DNA of 64,000 nt from Nocardiopsis listeri NBRC 13360. GTDB taxonomy: Bacteria; Actinomycetota; Actinomycetes; Streptosporangiales; Streptosporangiaceae. The stretch lies in assembly GCF_001570765.1 (NCBI RefSeq), contig NZ_BCSH01000037.1, positions 1 to 64,000 on the forward strand. The letters are read 5' to 3'. The position numbers were made by a program, and so were the translations under genes. The notes under the pieces were generated by a model. That model had not been told where the DNA came from and ran no database searches. It saw only the letters and a list, made by a program, of their open reading frames with translations. Shown here piece after piece: positions 33,581 to 41,881 of this stretch; the stretch's first letter is position 1, and every line of letters begins with the position of its first letter.

Positions 33581-34504
33581 ATGAACGCTCAGGAACGCCC
33601 ACCGGCGATCATCGTGGGGGTGGACGGCTCACCGGCCGCGCACGCGGCGCTGGTGTGGGCCACGGAGGTGGCCGCCAGGCGAGGTGAACAGCTACGGATC
33701 GTGCACGGCCTGGGCATGCCCATGGTGATGGGCGTCTTCACCTCAGGCGAGTCCGAGAGGTACGAGGCCGACGACCGGACTCGTGAGGCAGGCCACCGGC
33801 TGCTCACCGAAAGCGCCGAGTACGCGCGTGGGGCACGCCCCGACCTGGACGTCGCCATCGTCCTCGCGCCCGAGGACGCGCCGGCGGTCCTGTTGAACGA
33901 GGCCGCGCGTGGTGACGTCATCGTCGTCGGCTCGCGGGGATTGGGGGCGGTCCGGGCCATCATGCTCGGTTCCGTCAGCTCCCGCACGGCCTCGCACGCC
34001 CCTTGTCCGGTGGTGGTCGTGCCCGAGGACGGGGACGGGAACGAACGACATCACGGCAAGGTCGTCGTCGGTGTCGACGGCTCGGAGTCCTCGCGACGGG
34101 CTCTGCGGTTCGCCCTGCGGCACGCCCTGCTCACCGGTTCCTCCGTCGAGGTGGTCAACAGCTGGGAGGTGCCCCTGCCACAGGACGCCGAGTCCCTGGC
34201 GGTGGACGCCGAGGCGATGCACGAGGAGGTGTTCGACCGCCAGTCCGAGGAGATCGTCGCGGGAGTGCTCGCCGAGGTCGTCGACGACCAGACCGAGGAC
34301 CTGGACATCTCCGCCGTTCGGATGCAGGACGACCCGGTCGAGGCGCTGATCCGTGCTTCACGGGACGCCGACCTCCTCGTCGTGGGGTCCCGAGGAAGAG
34401 GAGGGGTGCGGGGGCTCATCATGGGCTCCACGAGCCAGGGGGTCCTGCACCACGCGAAGGTTCCGGTGGCGGTCCTGCCACCACATTCGGACGAAACAGA
34501 CTAA
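33581..34504 (+). CDS. Universal stress protein, two USP domains
   Basis: A 307-residue tandem USP. Domain 1 (about 7-148) has AIIVGVDGSPAAHAALVWAT and the ATP-binding VVGSRGLGAVRAIMLGSVS; domain 2 (about 158-300) has VVVGVDGSESSRRALRFAL and LVVGSRGRGGVRGLIMGSTS. Both keep the G-2x-G-9x-G(S/T) ATP-binding motif. Two-domain USPs of this kind are commonly induced by hypoxia in actinobacteria. An in-frame GTG six bases earlier is an alternative start. A second, related USP gene follows 90 bp later, so the pair may be cotranscribed. Confidence 0.92.
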   Translation: MNAQERPPAIIVGVDGSPAAHAALVWATEVAARRGEQLRIVHGLGMPMVMGVFTSGESERYEADDRTREAGHRLLTESAEYARGARPDLDVAIVLAPEDAPAVLLNEAARGDVIVVGSRGLGAVRAIMLGSVSSRTASHAPCPVVVVPEDGDGNERHHGKVVVGVDGSESSRRALRFALRHALLTGSSVEVVNSWEVPLPQDAESLAVDAEAMHEEVFDRQSEEIVAGVLAEVVDDQTEDLDISAVRMQDDPVEALIRASRDADLLVVGSRGRGGVRGLIMGSTSQGVLHHAKVPVAVLPPHSDETD

Positions 34505-34594
34505 TGGGCACGCTTCGGTGACCTTCGGCCTGTGCCGTTCACGCATGAATTTGCTCTACTCGGTGATGATGGGCAGCAGCGCAAAGGGGGATTC

Positions 34595-35515
34595 ATGGCA
34601 GACAACAAGGTGGTCGTCGGTGTCGACGGTTCCCACCAGTCTCAGGCCGCGCTCGAATGGGCCTCGGCCGAAGCCGTTCGACGCGGCGTCTCACTTCACA
34701 TCGTCCACGCCCTGGGGATGCCGCTGATCGTCTCGGCCTACGGGGGGCCGCAGCGTTTCCAGCCGACCAACGAGATGTCCGGTCAGGCGGACGCCGTCGT
34801 CACCGCGGCCAAGGAGAAGGCCGAGAAGCTACAGCCTTCGCTGACGATCGAGACCGTCACCGCGCTGGAGGAGGCTCCGCTGGCGTTGATCCGGCAGAGC
34901 CACCCGCACGACCTCATCGTTCTGGGCAGTAGGGGACTCGGTTCCGTGGCCGCCCTCTTCGTGGGTTCGGTCAGCGTCCGTGTCTCCGCTCAGGCGCCCT
35001 GCCCCGTCGTGGTGGTGCCGTCCGAGAACGGCAAGCCCACCAGGACCAGGCTGGACCGCGTCGTCGTCGGAGTGGACGACTCCAAGAACGCCCGCCGTGC
35101 CCTGGGACTGGCGGTGGAACTCACCGCCGAGACCGAGGGTGAACTGGTCGTCGTCAACAGCTGGGAGGTGCCCTTCCCGTATGACCCGGTCGCCATGACC
35201 TCGGCGGGGTACCAGCCCCAGGACGACGTCTTCGAGAAGCAGTCCGAGGCGCTCGTCGCCGAGCTGCTGGCCAACGTCATGGACGATCAGCGCGAGGACG
35301 TCAACGTCCAGGTCTCCGTGGTCCGGACCCAGTCCAACCCGGTGAACGCTCTGCTGGAGGCTTCCGCGGACACCAACGCCGACGCCATCGTCGTCGGTTC
35401 GCGGGGCCGGGGGAGCGTTCGAGGCCTGCTGTTGGGTTCGGTCAGCCAGGGGATCCTGCACCGGTCGAAGGTCCCGGTCGTGGTCCTGCCCAAGCACGCC
35501 GACGAAGACGATTAG
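34595..35515 (+). CDS. Universal stress protein, two USP domains
   Basis: A 306-residue tandem USP, with VVVGVDGSHQSQAALEWASA in domain 1 and VVVGVDDSKNARRALGLAVE in domain 2. ATP-binding loops are VLGSRGLGSVAALFVGSVS and VVGSRGRGSVRGLLLGSVS. It is clearly paralogous to the gene at 33581 (same domain pair, same VPLP/VPFP region, both ending near the VLP segment), probably an old tandem duplication. AAAGGGGG about 5 bases before the ATG supports the start. A terminator hairpin follows. Confidence 0.92.
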   Translation: MADNKVVVGVDGSHQSQAALEWASAEAVRRGVSLHIVHALGMPLIVSAYGGPQRFQPTNEMSGQADAVVTAAKEKAEKLQPSLTIETVTALEEAPLALIRQSHPHDLIVLGSRGLGSVAALFVGSVSVRVSAQAPCPVVVVPSENGKPTRTRLDRVVVGVDDSKNARRALGLAVELTAETEGELVVVNSWEVPFPYDPVAMTSAGYQPQDDVFEKQSEALVAELLANVMDDQREDVNVQVSVVRTQSNPVNALLEASADTNADAIVVGSRGRGSVRGLLLGSVSQGILHRSKVPVVVLPKHADEDD

Positions 35516-35569
35516 TCGACAAGGGCGCCTGTCCCACGCCGCCGGAGCGGGATAGAGTGTCCTCGGGAA

Positions 35570-35587
35570 ATGCATTGGGTAATGCAT
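35570..35587. promoter_or_regulatory. Inverted repeat ATGCATT-N4-AATGCAT
   Basis: Two perfect 7-bp arms separated by GGGT lie just after the USP stop and directly before the terminator, in notably AT-rich sequence for this DNA. It could be an operator or part of a larger fold. No promoter role is obvious at this position. Confidence 0.35.
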
Positions 35588-35624
35588 GCGGAAGGCCCCG
35601 ATCGTTCTGGTCGGGGCCTTCCGC
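35588..35624. terminator. Bidirectional terminator
   Basis: CGGAAGGCCCCGA and TCGGGGCCTTCCG form a 13-bp perfect stem between the USP gene (plus) and the DUF397 gene (minus). Confidence 0.85.
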
Positions 35625-35632
35625 CTTCTCGA

Positions 35633-35827
35633 CTACTCGCGGACGGTACGGAGCAGCGCCGACCACTCAGCGGACACGAACACCAGGTTCCCGGCCTCGC
35701 GATTCTGTGTGTCGCGTACCGCTGCTGCGGACGGCAGGTCGGCGACCTCCACGCAGTTCTGGTCGCGGGCGCCGCTATAGGAGGACTTTCTCCAGGTTGT
35801 CGGTGTGAGGTGGGAAAAGCTGCTCAT
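35633..35827 (-). CDS. DUF397 microprotein
   Basis: A 64-residue protein with the DUF397 signature WRKSSYSGARDQNCVEVADL (about 12-31), then VRDTQNREAGNLVFVSAEWS. DUF397 proteins are partners, often antagonists, of adjacent XRE/DUF5753 regulators in streptomycetes and relatives. Here it directly follows such a regulator (stop at 35843, 15 bp gap) on the same strand, which is the standard arrangement. It should act by binding that regulator; no enzymatic role is known. Confidence 0.93.
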   Translation of the reverse strand: MSSFSHLTPTTWRKSSYSGARDQNCVEVADLPSAAAVRDTQNREAGNLVFVSAEWSALLRTVRE

Positions 35828-35842
35828 GGGAGTGCCGCTTCC

Positions 35843-36667
35843 TTACGTCGGGGAGTCGAGCAGAGATCTGATCAGCGCCAGGGAATCCTCTACCGAGAGC
35901 GCGGTGGCCTGGACGTGCCTCCACAGAGTCTCGTATGCCTCGATCTGATGAGGTTCTTCCAGATAGAGCTCATCCGACCAGGTGGATACGTACACCGTGG
36001 ACGGGTCGGTTCCTGGAAAGTCCAAGATGACGAACGGCGCTGTGAGCGCGGCATGTGGTCCGACCCTGTCGGGGATCACCTGGAGCCCGAGCCGGGGAGT
36101 CTGTACGTCCAAAAGGTGCTGGAGTTGTTCTGAGTCGCTCTTGCGCAGGGCCGCTTCATCGATGATGGCCCAGTACAGCGGGGCGCCCGGGGTGGCCAAG
36201 ACCTGTTTGCGAAGCATGCGCGCCTGCACCCGCCGGTCAAGCTCGTCTTCGTCGGTGACCCCACCAGAGCGAACGACGGCCCGGGCGTACTCTTCCGTTT
36301 GGAGCAGACCGGGGATGGCCAGTGCCTCGAACGTCCTGATCGAGCGGGTCTCGGCCTCCAAACCGACGAACGTTCCGCTGCCGAGCACATCCGAGTAGGA
36401 CACCCACCATCCTGGTTTCCTGGCCTGCTTCACCAGGGCCAGGAACTCCGAACGTTGATCGTCATCGGTCACTTCATAGACGTCGAGAAGATCTTCGATA
36501 TCTCGGGCACTCGGCCTTTTCCACTGGTTCTGCTCGATGTGGGTGAGCTTGCCCCGCGACCACCCGAGCTGTTTCGTGACCGCTTGGGCAGTGACCCCGG
36601 CTTCTTCGCGAAGCCCACGAAGTAGGTAGCTCAGTCGACGCCTGCGGACGGTGGGGCTTCCAGACAC
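35843..36667 (-). CDS. XRE-family regulator with DUF5753 domain
   Basis: A 274-residue regulator paralogous to that at 1596. The HTH (about 8-60; YLLRGLREEAGVTAQAVTKQ, LGWSRGKLTHIEQNQ) precedes a DUF5753 domain with ALAIPGLLQTEEYARAVVRS and the ITPDRVGP-type VQTPRLGLQVIPDRVGPHA. It forms an operon with the DUF397 gene. The start was set at a GTG with AAGGAG 5 bases upstream, giving VSGSPTVRRRRL, nearly identical to MTSPTVRRRRL of the paralogue. Longer in-frame starts exist but lack that ribosome binding site. Divergent hypothetical genes at 36885 and 37113 are possible targets. Confidence 0.93.
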   Translation of the reverse strand: MSGSPTVRRRRLSYLLRGLREEAGVTAQAVTKQLGWSRGKLTHIEQNQWKRPSARDIEDLLDVYEVTDDDQRSEFLALVKQARKPGWWVSYSDVLGSGTFVGLEAETRSIRTFEALAIPGLLQTEEYARAVVRSGGVTDEDELDRRVQARMLRKQVLATPGAPLYWAIIDEAALRKSDSEQLQHLLDVQTPRLGLQVIPDRVGPHAALTAPFVILDFPGTDPSTVYVSTWSDELYLEEPHQIEAYETLWRHVQATALSVEDSLALIRSLLDSPT

Positions 36668-36884
36668 ATCGCTCCTTCGGGGTCGGTGCTGGGCCGATCC
36701 TACGTCGAACCTCGCACTCTGGGTCATTTGCGCATCCACCAACATTTTTCGTGGCTGCCACGGAAAGTATATTCGACCAAATAAAACTTTGGCATTGCGA
36801 TTTTGGCGACCAGAGTAGAAGATGGCTTTACCCAATGCAGCGCCGGCCCTCCCAGCCGGCACCCGAACCAGGAGGTGTGCGTCC

Positions 36885-37112
36885 ATGGCGCCCCGATACC
36901 TGAACCAGTCCGGACCGGCTTCCGTGCCCCGGTGCACGGAAGAGGTGCTCCGTCAGCGCCGCCCCCGCCGTGCCTCCCGGGTGCGTGCCTACGCCCACTT
37001 GTGGCCGGCCACTCGCACGCCCCACATTCCGCAGCCCCGTCCGCCCATGGACGACCTCCCCCTGCTCCTTCGGGTTCTCGACGGTCTCCACCGCATCCCG
37101 GTGGCGGCCTAG
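36885..37112 (+). CDS. Hypothetical protein, basic N-terminus
   Basis: A 75-residue protein, rich in Arg and Pro in the first 55 residues (CTEEVLRQRRPRRASRVRAY), with a hydrophobic helix near the end (DDLPLLLRVLDGLHRIPVAA). AGGAGG 8 bases upstream fixes the ATG. The stop abuts the next ATG (TAG-ATG), so the two genes are probably coupled. It is divergent from the XRE regulator, as are many short unknown genes in this family's loci. No domain is recognised. Confidence 0.6.
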   Translation: MAPRYLNQSGPASVPRCTEEVLRQRRPRRASRVRAYAHLWPATRTPHIPQPRPPMDDLPLLLRVLDGLHRIPVAA

Positions 37113-37577
37113 ATGAGCGACCCGACCAACCCGCGCCCCACACCAAGGCCGCGGCAGGAACTCCCCGACGCTCCGGTCCCGCTGTGCACCGAGACGCACC
37201 TCAACGCATGCGGTTCCCCCCGCCGCTGCTGCCTGCTCACCGGCCACGGGGGTGACCACATGGAGGCCGGCGGCGACACCTGGGAACCGCCCTCCGTCGT
37301 GTTGGCGCGCTTGTACGAACGTTGGGGGCGCACCCACCGCTTCGCTTGGACGGGCCGGTTCTGGATGGCCACCCATCACAACCCCCGCAGCCACTGGCGC
37401 AGCGAGATCGAACCCACCCCGGAACTCCTGGAAGCGAGCCTGCGCCGCCATCACGGTGCTCCCTCTGGTCCCGACCCCGAGAACGCACCCCTCACCCCCG
37501 AAGAGGAACGTGCCTGGCAACGACAAGGCGAGCGGTTCAAGCGCGAATGGGGCTTAACGGAGCCGGGCAGCGGTTAG
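37113..37577 (+). CDS. Hypothetical protein beside XRE module
   Basis: A 154-residue protein. The first half is Cys/His-rich (PLCTETHLNACGSPRRCCLL, then TGHGGDHMEAG), suggesting possible metal binding. The middle contains RFAWTGRFWMATHHNPRSHW, and the C-terminus is charged and helical. It begins directly at the stop of the 36885 gene. Similar short Cys/His proteins occur beside XRE/DUF397 modules in actinobacteria as I recall, but I know no function. A strong hairpin terminator follows. Confidence 0.7.
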   Translation: MSDPTNPRPTPRPRQELPDAPVPLCTETHLNACGSPRRCCLLTGHGGDHMEAGGDTWEPPSVVLARLYERWGRTHRFAWTGRFWMATHHNPRSHWRSEIEPTPELLEASLRRHHGAPSGPDPENAPLTPEEERAWQRQGERFKREWGLTEPGSG

Positions 37578-37622
37578 AGATCTCCGCGCCCCTCTGCGCG
37601 GGGCTCCGCTGGGACACACGCT

Positions 37623-37666
37623 GGGCCCGTCCCTCTTCCTTCCCCGTCTGGAAGAGGGACGGGCCC
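37623..37666. terminator. Strong terminator
   Basis: A perfect 17-bp stem (37623-37639 with 37650-37666) with a 10-nt loop, between the convergent hypothetical (plus) and hydrolase (minus) genes. Confidence 0.9.
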
Positions 37667-37763
37667 GGTGTCCGGCACAGCCGGTCGACATCCAAGGTTC
37701 AAGATTTGCGTTCTGAGGCCGGGATCGATGCCTGCCTCAACGCCTGGCCGAACGACTTCGTGA

Positions 37764-39359
37764 CTAGGGGGCGTCCTCGCCCGGTCGGGGACGGTCATGA
37801 CAGTCGATGTCCTGCGGCTCCTGACCGTCGATGAGGTAGGCCTCCACCGCATCGGCGACACACGGGTACATCTGGTCCCCTTCGTCGTCCGTGAGGGAGG
37901 AGCCGTAGTAGACGTGGCCACCGTTGTCGACGACGCTCACCAGCGGGCTGTCGAGCCGATCGGCCATGTTGGCCGCGCCCTGGTACGGGGTCCTGGAGTC
38001 GAACTCGCCGGCGATGACGAGTGCCGGGGTCTCCCACTCGCGGGTCAGGTCGACGGTGGGCTCGGTCGGCTGGTTCTCGGAGAACAGGCACACCGGTGGT
38101 CCGGCCTGCGACGCCGCCTGACCGAAGTCGTGTGACTCCCGGAGCTCGCGCACGTCGGCCCGGTACTGATCGGGATCCGTGGGCCATTCGGCCTCGCAGA
38201 GGAGCGACCAGACCAGGTGCGGGGGACCCTCCAGCCGTCCCAGCTGTTCCTCGGCCTCCTCCGGGTCCTCCGGCGGCATCGGCATGTCGGGCTCCCCCGG
38301 GGGCTCGGGGGCCTCCGGAAGGGGGGTCTCCTCGACCAGGGCCTTGAACAACAAGGCCGACTCGTCCCAGGCCCCTTGGTCGTCGGCCGAGATGCTCACC
38401 AGGCTGCGGAAGTAGTCCTCGTCGTAGATCATCCCGCTCTCGGCTTCCCGGGGTTCCTCCCGGAGCCGCTCGGAGGTCTGTTCGAACGAGCGCAAGACTT
38501 CTTCTCGCGTGGCCCCGAAGTCGAACTCGTCGTCACGCTCGGCCAGCCAGTCCGTGTAGCGCTCGACGTTGTCGGTCGCGGCCTGGGACTGGGACAGGAA
38601 GTTCTCGCGCCAGACCCCGTCGGGGTCGACGGCCGAGTCGAGCACGGCCCGGTCGAGTCGCTCGGGGAAGAGGGTTCCGTAGACCGCGCCCAGGTAGGTG
38701 CCGTAGGAGGCGCCGAGGTAGTCGATCTGTTCCTCCCCCAACACCGCGCGGACGACGTCCATGTCGCGGGCGGTGTTGGCGGTGGTGAAGTGGGGGCGCA
38801 GGTCGCCATCGGCCTCGTCGCAAGCCTTGGCGTACTCGCGCTGGTCGTCGAAGTGCTGTTCGAGCTCCTCGTCGGTGGGGTGCGTGTCAAGGAGGGGAGG
38901 GTCGATCTCACAGTCGAGCCAGGTCGAGGCGCCCAGGCCTCGCGGGTCCATGCCGATGACGTCGTAGACCTCTCCGAGCGGGGTGGAGCCGATCTCGTCC
39001 GCGGTCAAACGCCCGGTCGCACCGGGTCCGCCCGGGTTGGTGAACAGGACGCCCTGTCGTTCCCCCTCGTCGACCTGGGCGGGCCGGCGGCTCACCCCCA
39101 CGTGGATCCGTTCGCCCTCGGGGGCGTCGTAGTCGAGTGGCACCTCCACCGTCGCGCAGTCGAGACCGGTGAGGAAGAAGTCCTCGCACTCTTCCCAGTC
39201 CACGTTCTGGTCGTGGAAGGCGGCCAACGCCCGGTCCTCGGCGGGCTCTTGTCGGTCGTCGGCGAAGGAATCCGACGGTAGCGCGCCGGTCAGGGAGAGC
39301 GCGAGGCCGGTCGTGACCACGGCGGCTCCCGCTCCCGTCAATATGTTCGCTCTTCCCAC
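37764..39359 (-). CDS. Secreted TAP-type alpha/beta hydrolase (peptidase)
   Basis: A 531-residue exported hydrolase. The GTG start (VGRANILTGAGAAVVTTGLA) gives a signal peptide of about 32 residues, with AGGA 7 bases upstream. The alpha/beta fold carries the oxyanion region LFTNPGGPGATG, the nucleophile Ser in YLGASYGTYLG (about residue 220), Asp in IAGEFDSRTPYQGA and His in VDNGGHVYYG (about 480). The C-terminal part matches the TAP-like domain of Streptomyces tripeptidyl aminopeptidases, and the Cys pairs (ECEDFFLTGLDCATVE, CLFSEN) fit. It probably removes tripeptides from N-termini of secreted proteins. A Pro/Glu-rich insert (about 335-375) is unusual. Confidence 0.88.
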   Translation of the reverse strand: MGRANILTGAGAAVVTTGLALSLTGALPSDSFADDRQEPAEDRALAAFHDQNVDWEECEDFFLTGLDCATVEVPLDYDAPEGERIHVGVSRRPAQVDEGERQGVLFTNPGGPGATGRLTADEIGSTPLGEVYDVIGMDPRGLGASTWLDCEIDPPLLDTHPTDEELEQHFDDQREYAKACDEADGDLRPHFTTANTARDMDVVRAVLGEEQIDYLGASYGTYLGAVYGTLFPERLDRAVLDSAVDPDGVWRENFLSQSQAATDNVERYTDWLAERDDEFDFGATREEVLRSFEQTSERLREEPREAESGMIYDEDYFRSLVSISADDQGAWDESALLFKALVEETPLPEAPEPPGEPDMPMPPEDPEEAEEQLGRLEGPPHLVWSLLCEAEWPTDPDQYRADVRELRESHDFGQAASQAGPPVCLFSENQPTEPTVDLTREWETPALVIAGEFDSRTPYQGAANMADRLDSPLVSVVDNGGHVYYGSSLTDDEGDQMYPCVADAVEAYLIDGQEPQDIDCHDRPRPGEDAP

Positions 39360-39884
39360 TGCGCATTCCTCGCTCGTTCGGCCACCGGTCTCGTACTCCA
39401 CGGCCGGAAGCGCTTATCGGCTGGCGTTCGAGTGGCAATCTAGTGAGGGGAGCACCGCGGGCGGATCCACCTGGCTGACGAAACCGGGGGTGGCGATAGT
39501 AGGGCTCTCGGGCACCCGGGAACGGCTCGTCACCGACGAAAGTCGATGGACCACGAGCACAGGCCATCGAGGCCTTCCGCGCGGCAGTCCTCTGGCGGTG
39601 CACCCGCCGACCTGTACCGCTCGTCCTCTCCGAGTCCGCAGGTATCAACGAGCCGGATACCGCACGTGCCGCACAACGCGGCGCTGACCTGCACGAAGCG
39701 GCCCGACGATCGCCTGTTCCCGGTCCGGTGGGACGAGCTCGTGGGCGTGATGGAGGACGTCTGGCGGAAGGCGCTGGCCACCGACCTCGGGAACGACGAA
39801 GGCCGATGCGCCGGTCCATGTGCGATGGACCCGGCTCACCGGCCTTTTCTTCTTCCCCAGTGGGCCTCTGACCTGGGGACTCTG
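39360..39884. other. Intergenic stretch with possible degraded coding
   Basis: No intact gene is supported. A plus-strand stretch around 39655-39800 reads with high-GC3 codons (LFPVRWDELVGVMEDVWRKA), but no good start lies upstream and the frame runs on into the tRNA. A different frame around 39550-39660 also reads protein-like. This could be a decayed gene next to a tRNA. The tRNA-Ser terminator occupies 39799-39846. Confidence 0.3.
39799..39846 (-). terminator. Terminator after tRNA-Ser
   Basis: AAGGCCG (39799-) pairs with CGGCCTT (ending 39846) in a long imperfect stem, with the minus side followed by CGTCGTT. The same tail (TTCGTCGT) follows the tRNA-Leu and tRNA-Pro hairpins. On the plus side TTTTCTTCTT follows, so it may work both ways. 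Confidence 0.65.
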
Positions 39885-39973
39885 CGGAGGGTGTGGGATT
39901 TGAACCCACGAAGCCCCGTCAAGGACTTGGTGCTTTTCAAGAGCACTGCACTCGGCCGCTATGCGAACCCTCC
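39885..39973 (-). tRNA. tRNA-Ser (TGA)
   Basis: An 89-nt class II tRNA on the minus strand. The acceptor stem pairs GGAGGGT with ACCCTCC. The anticodon stem GTGCT/AGCAC encloses CTTGAAA, giving anticodon TGA. A long variable arm follows (GTCCTTGACGGGGCTT region), then T-arm GTGGGTTCAAATCCCAC. The discriminator is G and CCA is not encoded. Confidence 0.96.
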
Positions 39974-40086
39974 AGGCGAGAGCCGTGGCTCTCTCCGCCA
40001 GACATGGTAGCTCACAGCGGGAGCTTCGGCGCAGGGGTACCGGGAGGTATGGCGCATCTGGGTTACTCGGGAGTAACCTACCTGCC

Positions 40087-40554
40087 ATGGAGAAAATGGA
40101 CGCCGGTACGGCGGAGTTCGTGAAGTCCGGGTTCCTCGCGGCCGTGCCCTTCGCGCGGCACCTCGGGATCGGCTTCGTCGAGGTGGAGCACGGCCGCGTG
40201 GTCATGCGCCTGCCCGAGAACGCGAACCACCACAACCACATCGGCGGACCCCACACGGGAGCCATGTTCACCCTGGCCGAGTCCGCGTCCGGCGCCATCA
40301 TCATCGGTGACTTCGGGGACCAACTGGACCGCGCGGTGCCCTTCCCCAGCCGGGTCGAGGTCGACTTCCTCCAGATCGCCCTGGGCGACGTCATCGCGGA
40401 GGCCACACTCACCCACCCGCGCGAGCAGGTCGTGGCCGAACTGGACGCCGGCGAGCGCCCCGAGTTCCCCATCGAGGTGGAGCTGCGCACCGAGGACGGC
40501 ACCGTCACCGGAAAGATGACCGTCACCTGGACGCTCAAGCCCAACAGGGGCTGA
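40087..40554 (+). CDS. Hotdog-fold thioesterase (DUF4442/PaaI-like)
   Basis: A 155-residue hotdog-fold protein. HLGIGFVEVEHGRVVMRLPE, the NHIGGPHTGAMFTLAESASG helix (about 52-72) and DFLQIALGDVIAEATLTHP follow the PaaI/DUF4442 pattern. Such proteins hydrolyse acyl-CoA thioesters as dimers or tetramers. The substrate is unknown, and the family includes proteins without known activity. It lies on the plus strand, following a minus-strand tRNA-Ser, and ends before a terminator that separates it from the second sliding-clamp gene. Confidence 0.85.
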   Translation: MEKMDAGTAEFVKSGFLAAVPFARHLGIGFVEVEHGRVVMRLPENANHHNHIGGPHTGAMFTLAESASGAIIIGDFGDQLDRAVPFPSRVEVDFLQIALGDVIAEATLTHPREQVVAELDAGERPEFPIEVELRTEDGTVTGKMTVTWTLKPNRG

Positions 40555-40569
40555 CCCACCCCGCAAGCC

Positions 40570-40610
40570 GGCCCCGGTCCGCCACCCCTTCCGCCGGCCC
40601 GACCGGGGCC
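40570..40610 (+). terminator. Terminator after hotdog gene
   Basis: GGCCCCGGTC and GACCGGGGCC form a 10-bp stem followed by TTCCCC. Confidence 0.7.
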
Positions 40611-40699
40611 TTCCCCATCCCGCTCGGGGCTGCCGATTGTCGGTACCGCTGGGTACGTTGACCTGGAAAGGGAACCTGGCTGAAAGAGGAGGCCGTGCG

Positions 40700-41854
40700 G
40701 TGAGACTACGAGTGGATCGCGACGCGTTCGCGGAGGCGGTCTCCTGGACCGCGCGGGCGCTGCCCACCAGGCCGGCCGTACCGGTATTGGCCGGGATGCG
40801 CATGGAGGTCTCCGAGGACGGAACCACCCTTCATCTCTCCGGTTTCGACTACGAGGTCTCGACCAGGGCATCGGTGGAGGTCCTGTCGGAGGAACCCGGC
40901 GCGGTACTGGTACCGGGGCGTCTGCTGGCCGAGATCGTCAACAACCTGCCGTCCGGTTCCGTGCACATCGACACCGACGGCCCGAAGGTGAACGTGCGCG
41001 GAGGCGCCGCCCGCTTCACCCTCATCACCATGCCGCTGGAGGACTACCCCGGGCTTCCCGGAATGCCGGGAAGGATCGGCTCGGTGCCGGCCGACGCCTT
41101 CACCGCCGCGGTGCGTCAGGTGACCCCGGCGGCCGGCAAGGACGACACCCTGCCGATGCTGACCGGCGCCTACCTGGACTTCACGGGTGAGGCGCTGAAG
41201 ATCGTGGCCACCGACCGCTACCGGATCGCGGTCCGCGAACTGTGGTGGCGGCCGGAGGACCCCGGGGTGGACGTGTCCGCCCTGGTCCCCGCTCGTACCC
41301 TCGCCAACACCGTGCGTGGGCTGATCGGCCACTCCAACGTGGACATCGCCCTGTCCACGTACGCCGTGGCGGAGGGTGTCGACCTGTCACCGGGCGAGGG
41401 CATGATCGGCTTCGCCAACGGCGAGCGACACACCACCACTCGGCTGATCGACAGCGACTTCGTCAAGTACGCGTCCTGGTTCCCCACCGACTTCTCCGGG
41501 CGGGCCGAGGTCGCCGTGGGGCCGTTGCTGGAAGCGATCAAGCGGGTCGCTTTGGTGGCGGACCGAAACACGCCTCTGCGGCTGGCGTTCACGGAGGGTG
41601 AGGTCGTTCTGGAGGCCGGTTCGGGTGAGGACGCCCAGGCGGTGGAGGCCATCGGCGTGGGGTACGAGGGCGATCCCCTGAGGGTGGCCTTCAAGCCCGA
41701 CTACCTGGTCGACGGGCTCTCCGGGGTGGGCACCACCACCGCCTACCTCAACTTCACGGAACCGACGAAACCCGCGGTGTTCACCGACGTTCCGGCGAAG
41801 GAGGGCGAAGAGCCCTCGTTCCACTACTTGGTCCAGCCATTGCGTAGTACTTGA
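40700..41854 (+). CDS. DNA polymerase III beta clamp paralogue (second DnaN)
   Basis: This 384-residue protein has three tandem clamp domains: domain 1 VDRDAFAEAVSWTARALPTR with PAVPVLAGM; domain 2 LPMLTGAYLDFTGEALKIVA, ATDRYRIAVREL; domain 3 FVKYASWFPTDFSGRAEVAV, DRNTPLRLAF. It should form a dimeric sliding clamp. It lies away from dnaA-recF-gyrB, and the gyrase/tRNA-Ala neighbourhood suggests that the housekeeping dnaN sits upstream of this window. The C-terminus ends HYLVQPLRST rather than the usual YLLMPVR-type end, so the binding pocket may differ. The GTG start has AGAGGAGG 7 bases upstream. Role (accessory clamp, repair) is inference. Confidence 0.9.
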   Translation: MRLRVDRDAFAEAVSWTARALPTRPAVPVLAGMRMEVSEDGTTLHLSGFDYEVSTRASVEVLSEEPGAVLVPGRLLAEIVNNLPSGSVHIDTDGPKVNVRGGAARFTLITMPLEDYPGLPGMPGRIGSVPADAFTAAVRQVTPAAGKDDTLPMLTGAYLDFTGEALKIVATDRYRIAVRELWWRPEDPGVDVSALVPARTLANTVRGLIGHSNVDIALSTYAVAEGVDLSPGEGMIGFANGERHTTTRLIDSDFVKYASWFPTDFSGRAEVAVGPLLEAIKRVALVADRNTPLRLAFTEGEVVLEAGSGEDAQAVEAIGVGYEGDPLRVAFKPDYLVDGLSGVGTTTAYLNFTEPTKPAVFTDVPAKEGEEPSFHYLVQPLRST

Positions 41855-41881
41855 CCAGCGGATTCCCTGTTCTTGGGGAAA

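Noticed and set aside
36667-36937. Longer start for the second XRE regulator (90 extra residues)
   Set aside because: The added residues have poor coding character and the GTG at 36667 has AAGGAG at the right distance and aligns with its paralogue.
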